A stretch of 64,000 nt of DNA from Takifugu bimaculatus (lineage: Eukaryota; Chordata; Actinopteri; Tetraodontiformes; Tetraodontidae): NCBI GenBank assembly GCA_004026145.2, contig CP034987.1, positions 113,210 to 177,209 on the forward strand. Direction: 5' to 3'. This document shows, piece by piece, positions 1 through 12,600 of the stretch (its first letter is position 1; the number at the start of each line of letters is the position of its first letter). The translations under genes and the position numbers were made by a program. The notes under the pieces were generated by a model. It saw only the letters and a program-made list of their open reading frames with translations, was not told the DNA's origin and did no database searches.

Positions 1-84
1 CTAGGATTCTGTAAAGCCCCTAGAAACAATTTTAATTGTAACAGATACTATAGAAATAAAGATTGATTGATTGATTGATTGATT
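1..84 (+). repeat. LINE/SINE-type 3' tail ending in (GATT)n
   Basis: The first 84 bases read as a fragment of a fish repeat tail: a GATTCTG(T/G)AAAG...AAACAATT...ATTGTAA...AATAAAGATTG core followed by six GATT units. The same tail occurs at 47630-47708, where it is better preserved, so this is a dispersed element and not unique sequence. Its 5' part lies outside the window. Confidence 0.75.
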
Positions 85-3000
85 AATCCTAGTTTGTCCC
101 AAATCAAAAAAGCAATGTCCACTAACTTGGGAAAATTGGCTCCCATGATTAAATCTGAGGCCTCAACTCTCAACAATGTATTGGAAACACTGCTGAGAGT
201 TGAGTCCCACATTAACAAAGTGACCAAGACGTTGTCACTTCCACCTTAAAAATATTGCCAAAGTGAGGCTGTTTATTAATCAAGCACATTCTGTAAAACT
301 AAAATGTGTCTGTCGCTTAAAGACTTGTCACTTGTAACTTTTTTACTTGTCTGCCAAAGAAAACTGCTGACAGACTCATCCAAAACTCTGCTACTCATCT
401 ATTAAGCAGAACCATGAAGAGCGAGCAGATTCATCCAGCCAAACACTGGCTCCATGCTTTCTACACTACATTAATTAGCTTCATTATTGTGAATTAGCTT
501 CATTATTTGCTCTGCAATCCTTGTAATAAATTCTTGCCACACAAGTTAGGTTTTATTATTAACATTTATATGAATTCCATACATTCTACTTGAAGCTTTT
601 GTCTTCAGCATTGTCAAGATGTCTGGAGTTTTTGGAGATTTGTGCCGGTATTTATTTCTAGGACCTCTGTGCTGGTGCGTCCTACAAGACAATAATCCAT
701 TAATCAATAAACTGGCAGATGTAGTTAGGGAGTAGTTTAGCACATTGTGTCCGTGGTGGCAGAATTCAGTGTGACACATTCAGCTTTGTCTTCCCTGTGT
801 GAACAAACCGTGTCACTGTAAATTCAGTCAGCCAAGCATCCAAATTCAGCTGCTGCATCACAGGAAGTGGTACGAGCTAGATATGCAATGCCCAAATTTG
901 AAAGAATGCCACCATTTTCTTTCCAGGTTTCAAACAATTTTTTGGATTTTTCTTTTATATTTGGCATTACGTCTTGCTGAAGGATAACTATTAAAGGTTT
1001 TCAAAATAAACAAATAAATTCATGCTAAACCGTCGTGCCACTCAATGCCCATTATTATGGTTTGTCAACGGAATGCATATAAATATAAAAATATTGTTTT
1101 GGGAATAACAAGAAAGATTGTAAGGGACGACATTATTCATGCTTCCAATGTTATTGAGGAATAGAGGAAGAAAAGACCGTCTGGGGTCAAAATTATAGAA
1201 CATTTTGGAACGGTTACAATAACTAGGGGATGAAAAAAATAGAATTTGATAATCTCCTAAGAAAACAGAGATCCAATAATGTTTATAACTCTGTGATGGA
1301 TACATGGATGTGCTATATATCTGCCTGCCTTTTTCCCCAGTGTTTTGAAATCTGGCCATGTCATCTTCACCGGTGTGTCATGTTTGTTAGTTGCCTCAGC
1401 AAGAGTCTCAGCAGACAGGAGATGATCTCATGCTGTCACACTGTGTTTTCAGTGTCTTTTTCTGTTCAAAGTCAAGTCTCTGTTTCCCCCCCTCACATGG
1501 CTGTAATGATATGTTTGGCTTTGAAGCTTCCATTCTGGCTCTATTTTTAAAATCTGCAAACAGCGGTGGCACTGACTCACTGTCAGCGAGCAGCAGGGAA
1601 AGTGCCTTTACAAACCAAAAGCAGCACTATAAGGCAGCACAGATGTATACCATCACACACAAAAGCTTGAACCCCAGTGGGTTCTGGGAAGGCTTTAACC
1701 TCTTCTGTGTGGCGTTGCCATGGAGGACGAGTGGTGGGAGGTAGTTCAGCTTTTATTTATTTATTTTTTCTGTAGATTTGTGGCTTACACACATTGTCCA
1801 CACTGAAATGCCACCAAATCTTCATCCTATGTTCATTTTGTGCCATCTAAAGGGTAGTTTAATCCTAACGAGGAGTCTTGATCTGTCCTATGAAGATTAA
1901 TTCTGAAGCAATTTCTAACTCCAGTAACAGGCAATTCATTCTCTCTGAACAGGAATGGCTTTTGTAATGGCCAGGCCTCAGACACCACAGCCCTTTCCCT
2001 TAACCCTGACCATTCGAACTAACCCACAATACTAAGCTAACCCTGTTCTAAACGCAATTCTAACCTTAACCTCAAAACAACGTTGTAACCCTCAAGCAGT
2101 CCTTTAAAGTTGTAAGGACCAGCCAAAATATCCTCATCTTTCAAAAATATCTCACTTTGCTAGTAGAATGCACATTCTGGTAAAAGCACGTAAAAGAGCA
2201 CACATGCATTTTGCACATAAGGCAAGGATTTTCACATGACATTTTAATAACTTCCCATTTTCCAACCATAACTTAAACCCAACCTGACCTTTAAAACCAA
2301 GACCCTCAAGCAGTACTTTCTTGTGAAAAAATTGCAAGAACCAGCCTTAAAGACAGGTGGCCACTGTAAATGTACCAATTCGAGGTGCCTAACAAGAAAT
2401 GAGAGCCTGACTTCCATGAGCAGGCAATAAATTGATGCTGGAAAGGTTGAGTAGATCAGAGGTTTTTGACCTGATTGGTTATTCTGGATATTCTGGATTA
2501 GACTGAACAGATGGAATTAAAATTTTATATGTAACAAAGAAAAATCATGATGAAAAGTTACATGAAATAGAATGAGTGCAGTCGGACACAGGCTGAACTA
2601 GCTGGGCCACATCCAGGACCTCTCTGCTGACACAGCCACCCCTAAATCCCGCCCCTAACTCCCGTGTATCCAAGGTCCTTTGTGTTTGGTGTCTGTATCT
2701 GTGTGTGATGTTTGAGTTTGACCGTTCTGTAAATGTTCGTGAAATATTTGGTACAGAATACTTTCTTCATTTGTTTGAAGATTTGACTGTTGAAATGCTG
2801 GTTTAGATAGTTGAATATTTGACTATCATGACATGTGCAGACTGGAATACATTTTTATGACAAATATAAATGTATCCAAGAGCAAAATGATTATTGAGAA
2901 GGCCTAAAATACATTTTAGTTGGCTTGTCACTATATATATTAGATATTTAATGTTCTTTTATTAAAGGTGTAAGTACTCATTTATCATTCAGGTTTCATA

Positions 3001-3402
3001 TTTATCCTTCTATTAATATTCCAGTGTATTTGCGGCCTTGCAGATGAGGGTATATATTTTGAATTTTTGGATGAACATTTATAGTCACTCCACATGTTCA
3101 TAGTGACATCATCTCTGCTGTGACTCGTGGTTTTTGTAATTTCCAGTTGTTTTTGTTCCGTTGTGTTGCCATCCTTATAATTCCTCATCCTCTAAATCAC
3201 TGTAACATTCTAGAAATGATCAGTAACCTGCTTCCCATTGTGTTTTCATTGTTTTTTTTAAACTATACTGTACATCATTCATGGTCAAGGTGTCAGTAAA
3301 TTATACATTTTTTGTCTTTTTTATTTACGGATTCCCCTTATTCTGCTGTTTGTTTCTCCATTCTTCCATCCTAAATTTCCTTCCTCCTCTGCTTCTCTGC
3401 AG
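85..3402. other. Upstream or intronic DNA before the first recognised coding exon
   Basis: No coding exon is supported here. The acceptor at 3402 implies that this stretch, or DNA left of the window, holds at least one untranslated first exon of macf1, but I could not place it. Short open frames near 1230-1744 have no domain, no clean splice context and no recognisable similarity. A dispersed repeat lies at 2000-2350; the rest is unremarkable AT-rich DNA. Confidence 0.6.
2000..2350. repeat. Dispersed fish repeat with CTAACCC-rich part and an internal repeated unit
   Basis: A run of imperfect CTAACCC/CTTAACC words leads into a unit starting ACCCTCAAGCAGT near 2090. A related unit starts near 2301, and each is followed by AAG(G/A)ACCAGCC. 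A similar mixture in the opposite orientation (GGTTAGGG words with GTGAGGACA and TCCTCACAAGGA) occurs at about 25915-26155. This looks like a common non-coding interspersed repeat of fish; the family name is not known to me. Confidence 0.5.
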
Positions 3403-3637
3403 CTCTGAAGTGAGATGGAATCATCAGATGATGATACTCTCAGCGAGCGCTCCTGTGCTAGTGAGCCATCCTTTCGGAGTGAGCGTTCTGGGGGGTCATT
3501 GTCCCCATGCCCTTCAGGACTTGTGGGACTTCCTGGAGACACATTGCCATGGAACCTGTCCAAACATGAGAGGAGGAAGAGGAAGAGTCAGAACTCCGTA
3601 CTTGACCCAGCAGAAAGAGCTGTGGTTCGTGTTGCAG
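3403..3637 (+). CDS. macf1: macf1 alternative first coding exon A (acidic/Ser-Arg-rich N-terminus)
   Basis: Coding starts at the ATG at 3415. An in-frame TGA nine bases upstream fixes this start, and a polypyrimidine tract with CAG at 3400-3402 marks a splice acceptor, so an untranslated exon precedes it. The 74 codons plus one base run from MESSDDDTLSERS through an RSERSGGSLSPCP stretch to GDTLPWNL, then a basic HERRKRKSQ patch and SVLDPAERAVVRVA. Both mammalian MACF1 and dystonin have a start of this kind (GDTLPWNL...LDPAERAV), so the exon predates their duplication. The donor CAG|GTAAGG is near consensus. It ends in phase 1 and joins exon 45553 to give VRVA-DERDRVQ. The N-terminus is probably disordered and phosphorylatable, with no membrane signal. 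Confidence 0.93.
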
Positions 3638-3889
3638 GTAAGGAAATCCATCTGTTTTAGGGTAAAATACCCATGAGCATTGAATATATATCTGCTCGGA
3701 TGTGGAAACGGAAGACTCTAACAGATGTGGGACCAGAGTGAGAGATGCCTAATTCAAAACAGAGCGAATAAGTGGTGATTGATTGATGTGGTGTGTTATA
3801 ACAAATGAACTGTTACTGCCAGTATTAATGCGTGATATAATAATGGATGATAATGTATTGTCAAGTGTCAGTGTGCGCAGAAGACTCTG

Positions 3890-4622
3890 GTGTGATCAGT
3901 CCCATCAGCCTCATCTTTCCCTGACATAGTTAGACCAAAGCAATGGTTGGAGAAAGGTTATCAAACCTTCTGCGGAGTGGTCGATTCGGCTGGTAAGACG
4001 TCACTAGCTCCTCCAGGTAGGATGGAGCTAGGCCTCTGAGGACCTTGTAGGTCAGAAGAAGGGTTTTAAAAATTATTCTAAATTTAACGGGCAGCCAATG
4101 AAGAGACGCCATTACTGGAGTTATGTGATCTCTTTTGTCAATACCTGTCAGAACTCTAGCTGCAGCATTTTGGATCAACTGGAGGCTTCTTAAAGAGGAG
4201 TTTGGACACCCTGATAATAAAGAATTACAATAGTCCTGCCTGGAAGTAACAAAAGCATGGACTAACTTTTCAGCATCATGCTGCGTCAGTAGCTTCCTGA
4301 TCTTTGTGATGTTCCTCAGGTGAAAAAAGGCACTTCTAGAGACTATTTTGATGTGTGAGTTGAAGGAGAGATTTTGATCAAAAGTTACTCCTAGATTCCT
4401 CACAGAGAGACTAGATGTTAATGAGATACCATCTAGAGTGATCATGTGATCTAATCTATCCCTGAGAGGTTCAGGAACACCATGGACATGAGCAAACTGG
4501 TATCTATCAGATAAGTATGATCTAAACCAGTCTAGTGTTGTCCCTTAAATCCCAATCACATGTTCCAGTCTATGTAACAGGATGCTGTGATCAACTGTAT
4601 CAAAAGCAGCACTGAGGTAGTA
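3890..4622 (-). mobile_element. L2-type LINE fragment, reverse transcriptase remnant (internally deleted)
   Basis: The minus strand encodes the end of an L2-clade reverse transcriptase. It reads from LSAAFDTVDHSILLHRLE near 4615 through LDWFRSYLSDR, then jumps to SVRNLGVTFDQNLSF and continues with AFFHLRNI, DYCNSLLSG and ITPVMASLHWLPV. The order is typical of L2 elements, but the segment with the YADD catalytic motif, normally between these blocks, is missing. A stop codon also interrupts the frame just before GTTLDWF. The longest intact frame is 171 codons (3930-4445). No 5' endonuclease part is present, so this is a truncated dead copy. Confidence 0.85.
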
Positions 4623-5062
4623 AAGACACCTCAGAAAAATATATAGGAGTGAAGGAGTTTAAGGGCTCGTTGGAGACCCTGTATGTTCCCACAGTCAGCA
4701 CATCTGGTGATGGACCAGTTGTTGGGATGGCCTGGTTAGCTTTTTCACTGCTAGCTACATGGCAGTGAATAGGATGCTTCAGTAGAGGTATAAATTAATG
4801 AGTCCATTCAAATAGCATTACTGTACAATCTAGTAGTTAAGTAATGAGGGAATAGATAAATAAATAAATAACATTTATTTTTATAGTCTCGCATTTACAA
4901 GTACAGAAAGAAATTACACTGATATAAAAATCACCAAAATGATTTAAAGTCTCTAAATATATGCTGCACCATAATTGTGTAGTACATATATGTTCTTCAG
5001 CCACAGCAGTTCTACATCTTTCATTTCATATCTGGGAAGAAGAAACTTTAGACAACTTTAGA

Positions 5063-5091
5063 GAGGATGTGCTGGAGCGATATAAAGGTAA
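5063..5091 (+). repeat. 29-bp copy of the end of macf1 exon B including its splice donor
   Basis: The 29 bases are identical to 9613-9641, the codons for EDVLERYK plus the GTAA of the donor. The copy is bracketed by the 10-mer AACTTTAGAG at 5054-5063 and 5090-5099, leaving 26 bases between the repeats. No open exon is visible around it: there is no matching upstream coding and no acceptor. It looks like a small templated insertion and not a functional exon. Confidence 0.8.
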
Positions 5092-5714
5092 CTTTAGAGT
5101 CAAACTCAACTCGTGATTTTAGGAAAATCATGTATTTCTGCAGCATGTGCAGCGCTTACTCAGGCTTAAAAGGTTATTGTGTGATATTGTGTTTTACATA
5201 ATGTAAACTATGTGTTTACTCTGACCCTGATCTCCGTTCGAGCAGAAACTGGAATGTGAAAAATTAATTAGGTTGCATGTACCAGGAGACTGCACAGTTA
5301 AGAGTCCTTGTAATTTAATTCTTACATTTAATGTAATTTATTGTGTGTTCTGTCTGTACATAGTCCTTTTTTACTTTTGATAAATGAAATCAAAATAGAA
5401 AGTACAAAACAGCAAAGCTTAAGGAGACAATAAAGGCCAAACTTGCTGTTCTGCCTAAATTATATTTTTTTGTCAAAAAAAAAAGTCAGTAAAAGTCTAA
5501 TGCTGTTTTTTTCGTGTTATCTAGGACAGGTTGAGGTTGCCTAATTGAAAAATCATAGACATACCACTCACAATTAAAAAATTGTCTTGTTTTAATAATA
5601 TCAAGTATTTAAAACAAATTTGTAATCTAATTAAACTTTAAGTTTTTAAATAGCATGAGAATTTAATACTATTACAGATATTTGTGTTGTTATTAATTAT
5701 TCTGCCCCATTTCT

Positions 5715-5815
5715 TCATCATCATCATCATCATCATCATCATTATTAGTAGTAGTAGTAGTAGTATTGTCATTGATGTTTTTTTTATTCTATATTATTAT
5801 CATCATCATCATCAT
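5715..5815. repeat. (TCA)n-(TAG)n trinucleotide microsatellites
   Basis: About nine CAT units are followed directly by five or six TAG units (5715-5766). A second short CAT run lies at 5800-5815. There is no open frame of note. Confidence 0.9.
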
Positions 5816-6789
5816 AGTTGTTGTTTTTGTTAGATTGGTTAGTGCTATGACTGATTTCAGACTTTCCTTCTTAAATAATTAAATCAACTGCTGTCGACTG
5901 GAGCGTGTGAATATCAGGACCCCGCATGTCTTGCCTGCATGTTTCTTAGGTGCCCTCAATCTTGCCGGCTATAGTTAGGTCCACTTTTTTTTTCTGCAGG
6001 CAGTAGAAAAGACGCTTCATCCCTAAAGCTACTCCCCTGTTGCCACGGTGATGTTTTCATCTGTTTCTGTGGTTATGAAAGGCAAGGCGAAGCAATGGAG
6101 TTGGGGGTCAGAAAGCGTGACATTGGAAGAAATGGAGGGCAAAAGAGTGAAAGAGAGATAGAGAAAGCTTAGCGAGTCAGTATTTTAATTCAGAGTAGGA
6201 AAAGAAGAAATGATTTCATAGTTGAGCAATAAAGCAATAAATGGTAATGTATTTGGATACGGTAAATTGAAAGAAGGAAAGTGAGCAATAGTGCCCTATT
6301 GATCAAACTTGTAAAAAGATTCTTTGTAAAAACAAAGAATGGAAAATGGCTAACAAAGAGAGATGAACATTGAACCAAAGGAGTGGAAAATATATTGTAG
6401 TAAAAGTAGTAAAAGCGAGACATATTTGTGGAAGTAAAATACATTTGACGCCTACAAAGAGCAGTGTTGTGTGCTGTAAAAGCAGGTTTTACCGCACTGG
6501 ATGATCTTATCTTTGTTTAACATGTGTTTAAATGTAAGTCACGTTTGCTGTTGCTAAAAATGTGAAGATGATTTCATTTCCTTGGTGTAATCCTGAGAAA
6601 TGTTTGAGCTTGTTGAAACGTTTGATGTTTCAACAAAAGCTCGATTTATTCCTTTGCATGTCAAGAATTAACTGCATTTTTGGTGTTTCTCTGATTACAC
6701 TCCTGAATTTCTTTTAGTTAAATGGAAATTTGAACATGAAAAGGCTGACATACTTACGTACATATAATCCTGAATAAAATAAATGTTAG

Positions 6790-7050
6790 ATATTTTGGAG
6801 ATAAAGCCAGAGAGACCAAACTGAGATGTTGGACATGTCCAGAGGAAGGACTCTGAATATGATGGTAGAAGGATGCTGAGGCTGGAAGTGCCAGGCAGGA
6901 GATCCAGAGGAAGCCCTAAGACTTATTATTATTATTAATATTTATATGTAGACATAGTTAGAGGACATGGACTGAGTTGTTCTGTGAGAAGAGGATGCAG
7001 AGGATATGGGGAGATGGAGAAAGATGGTGACCATGGTGACCCCTGAGGAA
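6790..7050 (+). mobile_element. RTE-type LINE fragment (C-terminal end of the polyprotein)
   Basis: Broken plus-strand frames give the tail signature of an RTE-like retrotransposon protein: KLRC/W...HVQR near 6818, DSEYDGRRMLRLEVPGRRSR at about 6850-6905, then MELSCSVREEDAEDMGRWRK-like text at about 6970-7025. An AT-rich insert of roughly 30 bases (about 6920-6950) splits the two blocks. Frame changes show that the copy is dead. Confidence 0.65.
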
Positions 7051-7592
7051 AAAAGCTGAAAGATAAACAAAATTAATAAACTTACAGTGCAAATGCTTGT
7101 AAGAATGCAAAAATTAATTATTTTATCTCTAAGCAATTAAATGTTTTAAGTTTTCATTTATATGATCAGCATATTCAACCAGAGCTACTGGATAGATGGC
7201 AAGATTTCTCATCTCATTCATGTGTTTATCAGCAGCCGAAAGGCTGAAACACTTTCACATTTGCTGAAATGACATTTTTTCCACATGATTTGGTTTTGAT
7301 TAAATGGAATATTAAAAACTGTAGGCAAAGCAATTGCCTGATGTACAACTTTAAAGTCTGACATTTTTTCCCCACAATAAATCTCCATCTTATTCCTGTT
7401 TTTTTAAAGAGTATAATCCCCCTGCAGTGTAATTCCAGCAACAATTCCAACACAGAAACCAAAGAAATTCAGGAATGTGTTCTGGAAGTTTGTGAAATTA
7501 CGAGATGTAAAATGTTCTGGTACTGAAGCATTTTATGCCTGATGCTGCTATAGAAGCTGCATTCATTATGCAGTGGATTCCGCTTGACATTT

Positions 7593-7628
7593 CACACACA
7601 CACACACACACATACACACACATACACA
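7593..7628. repeat. (CA)n microsatellite
   Basis: A CA run with two T interruptions. Confidence 0.9.
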
Positions 7629-8671
7629 GAAGAATCCATGGACCCCCCCTAAAATAAGTAAATGAATGAAAAATAAATAACTGGGTGGATGTAAGGGAGG
7701 CATTTTTTTCCAGGGTTCCATTTTTATTTAGGCTAAAAATGTATACTTAAATAATAGGTGTAACTAAAAATAAAGCAAGCTAACAAACAAAAAAATGACA
7801 CCACCATCAGAGTAAGTTTGAATATTTTACTGGCTGCCACCAGGTGGGGATCTAAGACACTGGCAAGTTCTGGAAGACCTTTGAGCTGCATCATGGTAAC
7901 CTGGAAAAGTTGCATATTCATTCAAAAACATACAGTTTTGCAGTTCATTTAGGTTTTTAAATGGCCCTGTGATTGAGTTTTCTCTGTGCTTTTTTCCTTT
8001 TTTGACATTCAATGTTATTTTAATGTAAACATGTAGTTTAGAGAGTCTGAGTTTGTGTGTTCACCAAATGGATTGTGCTGTGAACATGATGTGATTCATG
8101 TGAAATTGGCAAGATGTTCAAATGGCTTTTGATGTTTTTGAAGTTCATATTTTAATTTCTATATAGAATAATTATTATTTGTGCCTAGAGCTTACATCAT
8201 CATGCTCCTTTTTAACTAATCTTCGTTTCTGAAGGCTTAAATGATATATGAATTTAAATCTGGGGACCTTTTTTTAATAAGGCTTGTGGGGATTTTACCT
8301 CGTGCACAGATTATGCACAAGTGTGCCTTTCTCAGTAGATCAGGACATGAAGATTGATGTGGAACCAAATCCAGCATAGGACCTTTGAGGCCCCTCAACT
8401 GTGAGAGGCTCATTGTAAACAAATTGTGTTCATTCTTCTAATAGTGCTCTGCTTATTTTAAATCTTAAATTTTCAAGCCAATTTCCTTTCATTGTTTTAC
8501 TGGTATTAGTATAATAAAATAAAACTGTGTCTCTTACAGATCAGGCCACTTTTTTGTGGGATGAGTAGCAACCAGCGATTGTAACTACGTATAGTTACAG
8601 TTCAGTAGCATTGTGACACAATGATCTGCTTAAATCTGCATTTTAAATAGATTTTTCCATCACCATCTTCA

Positions 8672-8701
8672 ACACACACACACACGCACACACACACACA
8701 C

Positions 8702-8746
<45 letters not shown>
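8672..8746. repeat. (CA)n microsatellite at the edge of the exon B promoter
   Basis: About 37 CA-type dinucleotides with G interruptions, immediately left of the CpG-rich block. Confidence 0.95.
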
Positions 8747-8747
<1 letters not shown>

Positions 8748-9543
8748 GAGAGGGGGAACAGATCCATGTCCACCAGCCTGGGGCGCTGTCGCTCCATTAT
8801 CCACCAGCAGCTAGGTAAGCTAATGCTAAAGCTTTCCCGGCCGTGGAAACTCCCGTGGCTGAGGTTCCTGGCGTGGCCGGTAGAGAGAGATGGGAGATAG
8901 TCATAGAATAAACCGCAAAACCCGAGTTGAAGACAGTGAGACAAATTTCACACTGAAGGAAACACAAGACAGCCTCGGATAGAAGCGGCCATTACAACCG
9001 GGAGCGTGCTGAAAGCCGGGGCTCCAGGACGCCGACACAGTTGGGAATAGGAAGCCCGAGTCCGGATACAGTTTCGTCTTGGAGCTCCTCCAATTTGGGG
9101 ACATAATCAGCTACATTGTCTCTCCTAAATACACTCATCTGGGTGTGTTGGATTCTTTAGCAAAAGGCACAGTTGACCAGGACGCTGATGTTCAAGGAGG
9201 GACCAGGCGCAGATAAAACACCCAACGATGCGACCGTGTGTTCCCGGACACACGCACACGGAGAGCCATAATGGATAGATAACGTTTATATAACCTTCAT
9301 CCAGGTAGACACTCGACTCTTTCCTGGAGTTTCTTGGATTCGCGCTGGTGTGAGCCCTTTTCATTCTTTCAAATATCACCGGGGATCATTGAACGCTGTT
9401 TGGAATTACGCTGCGGGAGTGAGCGACTGGTTCTCCGCAGAAGTGGAACCGGAGCGGGGACGCGGGGCTGGTGGCGGAGCGGCTCACTGCGGTAGTCTGC
9501 GGACTGACCCTTCTCCACTCAGCAGCAGGCTCGCACAGCCGCC
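8747..9543 (+). promoter_or_regulatory. macf1: CpG-rich promoter and 5' UTR of macf1 exon B
   Basis: This block differs sharply from its AT-rich surroundings. It is rich in C, G and CpG, for example GGGGCGCTGTCGC, CCGGCCGTGG, GGACGCGGGG and the stretch at 9410-9550. It leads without an evident acceptor into the GCCGCCATGG start at 9541. No TATA box is evident, so this is probably a CpG-island promoter with dispersed starts. The exact transcription start cannot be read from sequence. Confidence 0.75.
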
Positions 9544-9637
9544 ATGGCCGGCTTCGTACCGGGGCTGCTGCCGACAAACCGTTCCCAGGAGAAGGAATTT
9601 GCTCAGGCTTACGAGGATGTGCTGGAGCGATATAAAG
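9544..9637 (+). CDS. macf1: macf1 alternative first coding exon B (MAGFVPG...YEDVLERYK)
   Basis: The ATG sits in a perfect Kozak context (GCCGCCATGG) after the GC-rich 5' UTR. The 31 codons plus one base start MAGFVPGLLPTNRSQ and end QAYEDVLERYK; the donor is AAG|GTAAAA. Phase 1 gives YK-DERDRVQ on joining exon 45553. The ending QAYEDVLERYK is also, from memory, that of dystonin isoform 1, so this start exon is shared by both spectraplakin paralogues. It has no membrane or signal segment. The CpG-rich promoter suggests broad expression (inference). Confidence 0.92.
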
Positions 9638-12600
9638 GTAAAAACCGCAATAACTTCCAGGATACATACAAATCTGGCTAAATATGGATTTATTTATTTA
9701 TTTTTTACTACACTGAAGTCAGCCTATGGGACATCTTGGAAATGCTATTTAAGTTGTCCTCAGTGAATATTACTGTCTGAGAGGAAGACCTCGGTTCACA
9801 GAGCATTTTTGTAAATTCACCTTTGACCAGACATTCCAGTCTACCCTTTTTATATCTTGAATTTATCTTCATTTCTTATTTTAGATAAACAAGCCTATCA
9901 TATCAACTTGCAATTGCCCACATTATGACAGTGGGAAGTGATCAAAAGCTTGTTTGCTGCCAAGTTCTGCATCTAAATAAGTTGTGTGAAGTTTCTTTGG
10001 GTGTCAGTTACAGGCTGTTTCCCCACCTGGCCTCATGCTTGGCCCGTGTAGGTGTTTATCCTCTAAACACAACAGTTGCTGCTCTGCAGGTCAGTGGATC
10101 GAAGGTGGTGGTGGGGAGGAAATAAACCCCCCTGAGTGGTGCAAGTCTGGCTACTGCAAACTGCAATATTATGTTCCCCTGCAGCACCGACTTTCTGTTT
10201 TAAAAGGGCTGCTTTAAAAATAAATGCTGAAAGGGACTAGAGTGAGGAGGAGGAGGGGGTTGGGGCACAGATGAGGGAGACGATGGGGGTGTTGACAGCC
10301 AATAGATGCAGGTCACATCTGTGATGCTGGCAGTGATGGAAAAGAGATGGGATTTAATTATTGATCTTTATAATGAAACGGAATTCCTTGGGGTTTGAAA
10401 CCTGTTTGTCTAGGGTCGTTTGATCATTTGAATTATGTGGGCCATCATTCATTCACCACCTGTCCTCTAGTATAAAGATAACTTGTCTAATCACAAATTA
10501 CGATTCTCTTTTAGACAGTCTGTTGCATCTTTGTGTTCTCATGGTGGCAGTCATAACTCGTTCATATTTCGGTCCAGTGGATTTAATAGTGATTATATAT
10601 TAAAAGGTTCAAATTTGTCATGATGCTGTATTAATCTCATTTATTCTGACATGTTCATTTCTTCTCACCCTCAGTTTAGAAGGAGTTCAGTTCATCATGC
10701 AGATAGATCTCAAGGCAGCTTTTACCCAACAATGTTGCTTCATTAATAGCCCATTCGTCACCAGGCCATTTGTCTTTTTTAAATCATGTAGACATCTGTC
10801 TGTCTGTTTATTTTGCATTTAATGTTTTTGGCAAACAGGAAACAAGACCCATGATACTGTTAATTTCTACTGAAATGCTCTTAATTCATAGGGAAGCTAT
10901 AGGCTGGTTAGGGACTAAGGATGCATCAGCAGCAAAAATGGCAGTTACATGTGACTGGCAATATGTTTTTATACATGAAATCATAGATCTACCACTCACT
11001 TTTTGTATAGATCTGTGTTGTGTCTATTCATTGTGGATGTAATGGTGTTACAGTGCACTAAAGCTACAGATTCTGTCAACATGACATTCTTCAACTGCTG
11101 CGTCAGCGTTTGTAATCACATAAGACTTGAATAAGACTGTAATTTGAAGGTGCAGTGATAAAAGTATCACTCTAGTCTTGCTAGTTGACTTCAATTTCAC
11201 CCCATCATTCATGCACAGTGTTCTGTCTTTGATTCTTATTTTTTTTCTATCCATCCATCTGGAGTGTCGAAGCCTTCACATGGTTTGCTGTCACCATGAA
11301 GTGATCTGGTGTGTTTCCCACTACTTGTTTTCTGTGTATGTATCATTTGTGGCAGCAAACATGCTGAGAAATGTGAACCTGGCATCTCGGTTACAGCATC
11401 TCTTGAAAATCGAAACTGGAGCAAGGGACACCTGAGCCACTCTAAATCATTCATCGAGGGTTGCAGATGTTGGTCTGCTTGACTTGGTAAAAAGACAGTA
11501 TCAGGTCAGACTGACCTTCAAACACACATTCTATTTAAACATATGGTGTCTTTATGACTGAGTAGCCACAAACTGTTCTTCTCTTGTTTCTAAACTAGAC
11601 AGACTTTTCACAACAGACTGTCATTATTAATGCGGCTCAGATGACTCCTCGCCATGTTGGAGGCAGGAAACTCTAAAAGGAAGCAGAACAATTGGACATT
11701 TTTAAGAGCAAGCATATCAGGAAACCGTTGACCATAACTGGAATACCCAAATATAGAAAAACTGTGTTTGTTTCTGTGTGTATCAAGTCAAAACTCAAGG
11801 CAAGCAATTAGACACGCTGCTAGATTGTCAGAACAGATTCTGTCTTTTTTTCCTGGGGGAACATGATTAGGCGGGACATCTTGGTTGGATGTTTTTGAGA
11901 ATCTTTTGGAGAATAATGACATCACAGTGTTTCCTTTGTAAAGCTGACGGCTTTCAATAACAAGGCTGGTAGCACAGGTTGTCAGTAGATTGTAGACAAC
12001 TGTAGTTATCATTTATTGGTGATATGCCAAAGATGAACTGAAGGCTGCACTATTTCCTTTTCTCAGTTTTTCATTGGGTACTGTTTGATCTTGACCTTCA
12101 CTTCCTGAAGCCAGTAAACACTGGAAAAAAACAGAAAGTAGAAGAAAGTAAAGTAATTTAAATATGGAGGAAAAAAGTTCATTTGAATTTAAACCTTTGA
12201 ACATTCTGGAGGGTATATCCATACATTTATCATTTCCATATAATACGGTACTCAATATAACTTTTAATACTAGGATGTTAAGCCAGATATTCACCCATTT
12301 GTATTTTAAGAGCATTTGGGTGGAAAACATACCAGCTACAATATATCAGTTATTAAATTCTGACAAGTTTAAAATCTGCTCATGACAGGAAGTGAACTGG
12401 ACATCAGTAAGGAGTTCCTGCTGACTGCCGGCTTGAAATTTTCGATGGTCCCACAGCACGTGCCAGTTCTTCCTGTCTCAGATTTTTGTCTCTCTTCACC
12501 TGTGTGCTATTGTTTAACTACTTTATTCACATCCGTATTGCTTCTTTAAACTAGATTTAAAAAGCACAAAAAAAAAAAACCCAAACCTATTTTACTGGAA

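Larger units (their letters stand above)
3638..9543 (+). other. macf1: Intron between first exons A and B, transposon-rich
   Basis: No further coding exon is recognised. The stretch contains an L2-type LINE piece (3890-4622), a 29-bp copy of exon B's end (5063-5091), trinucleotide repeats (5715-5815), an RTE-type piece (6790-7050), CA repeats (7593-7628 and 8672-8746) and the CpG-rich promoter of exon B from about 8720. The remainder is AT-rich DNA with no visible signal. Confidence 0.7.

Noticed and set aside
3930..4445. A host gene on the minus strand
   Set aside because: The sequence is that of an L2 retrotransposon reverse transcriptase end, interrupted and internally deleted.
9350..9766. 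138-codon frame starting upstream of exon B
   Set aside because: It is in a different frame from the MAGFVPG start and runs through the GC-rich UTR and the splice donor; the Kozak ATG at 9544 with the family peptide is far better.
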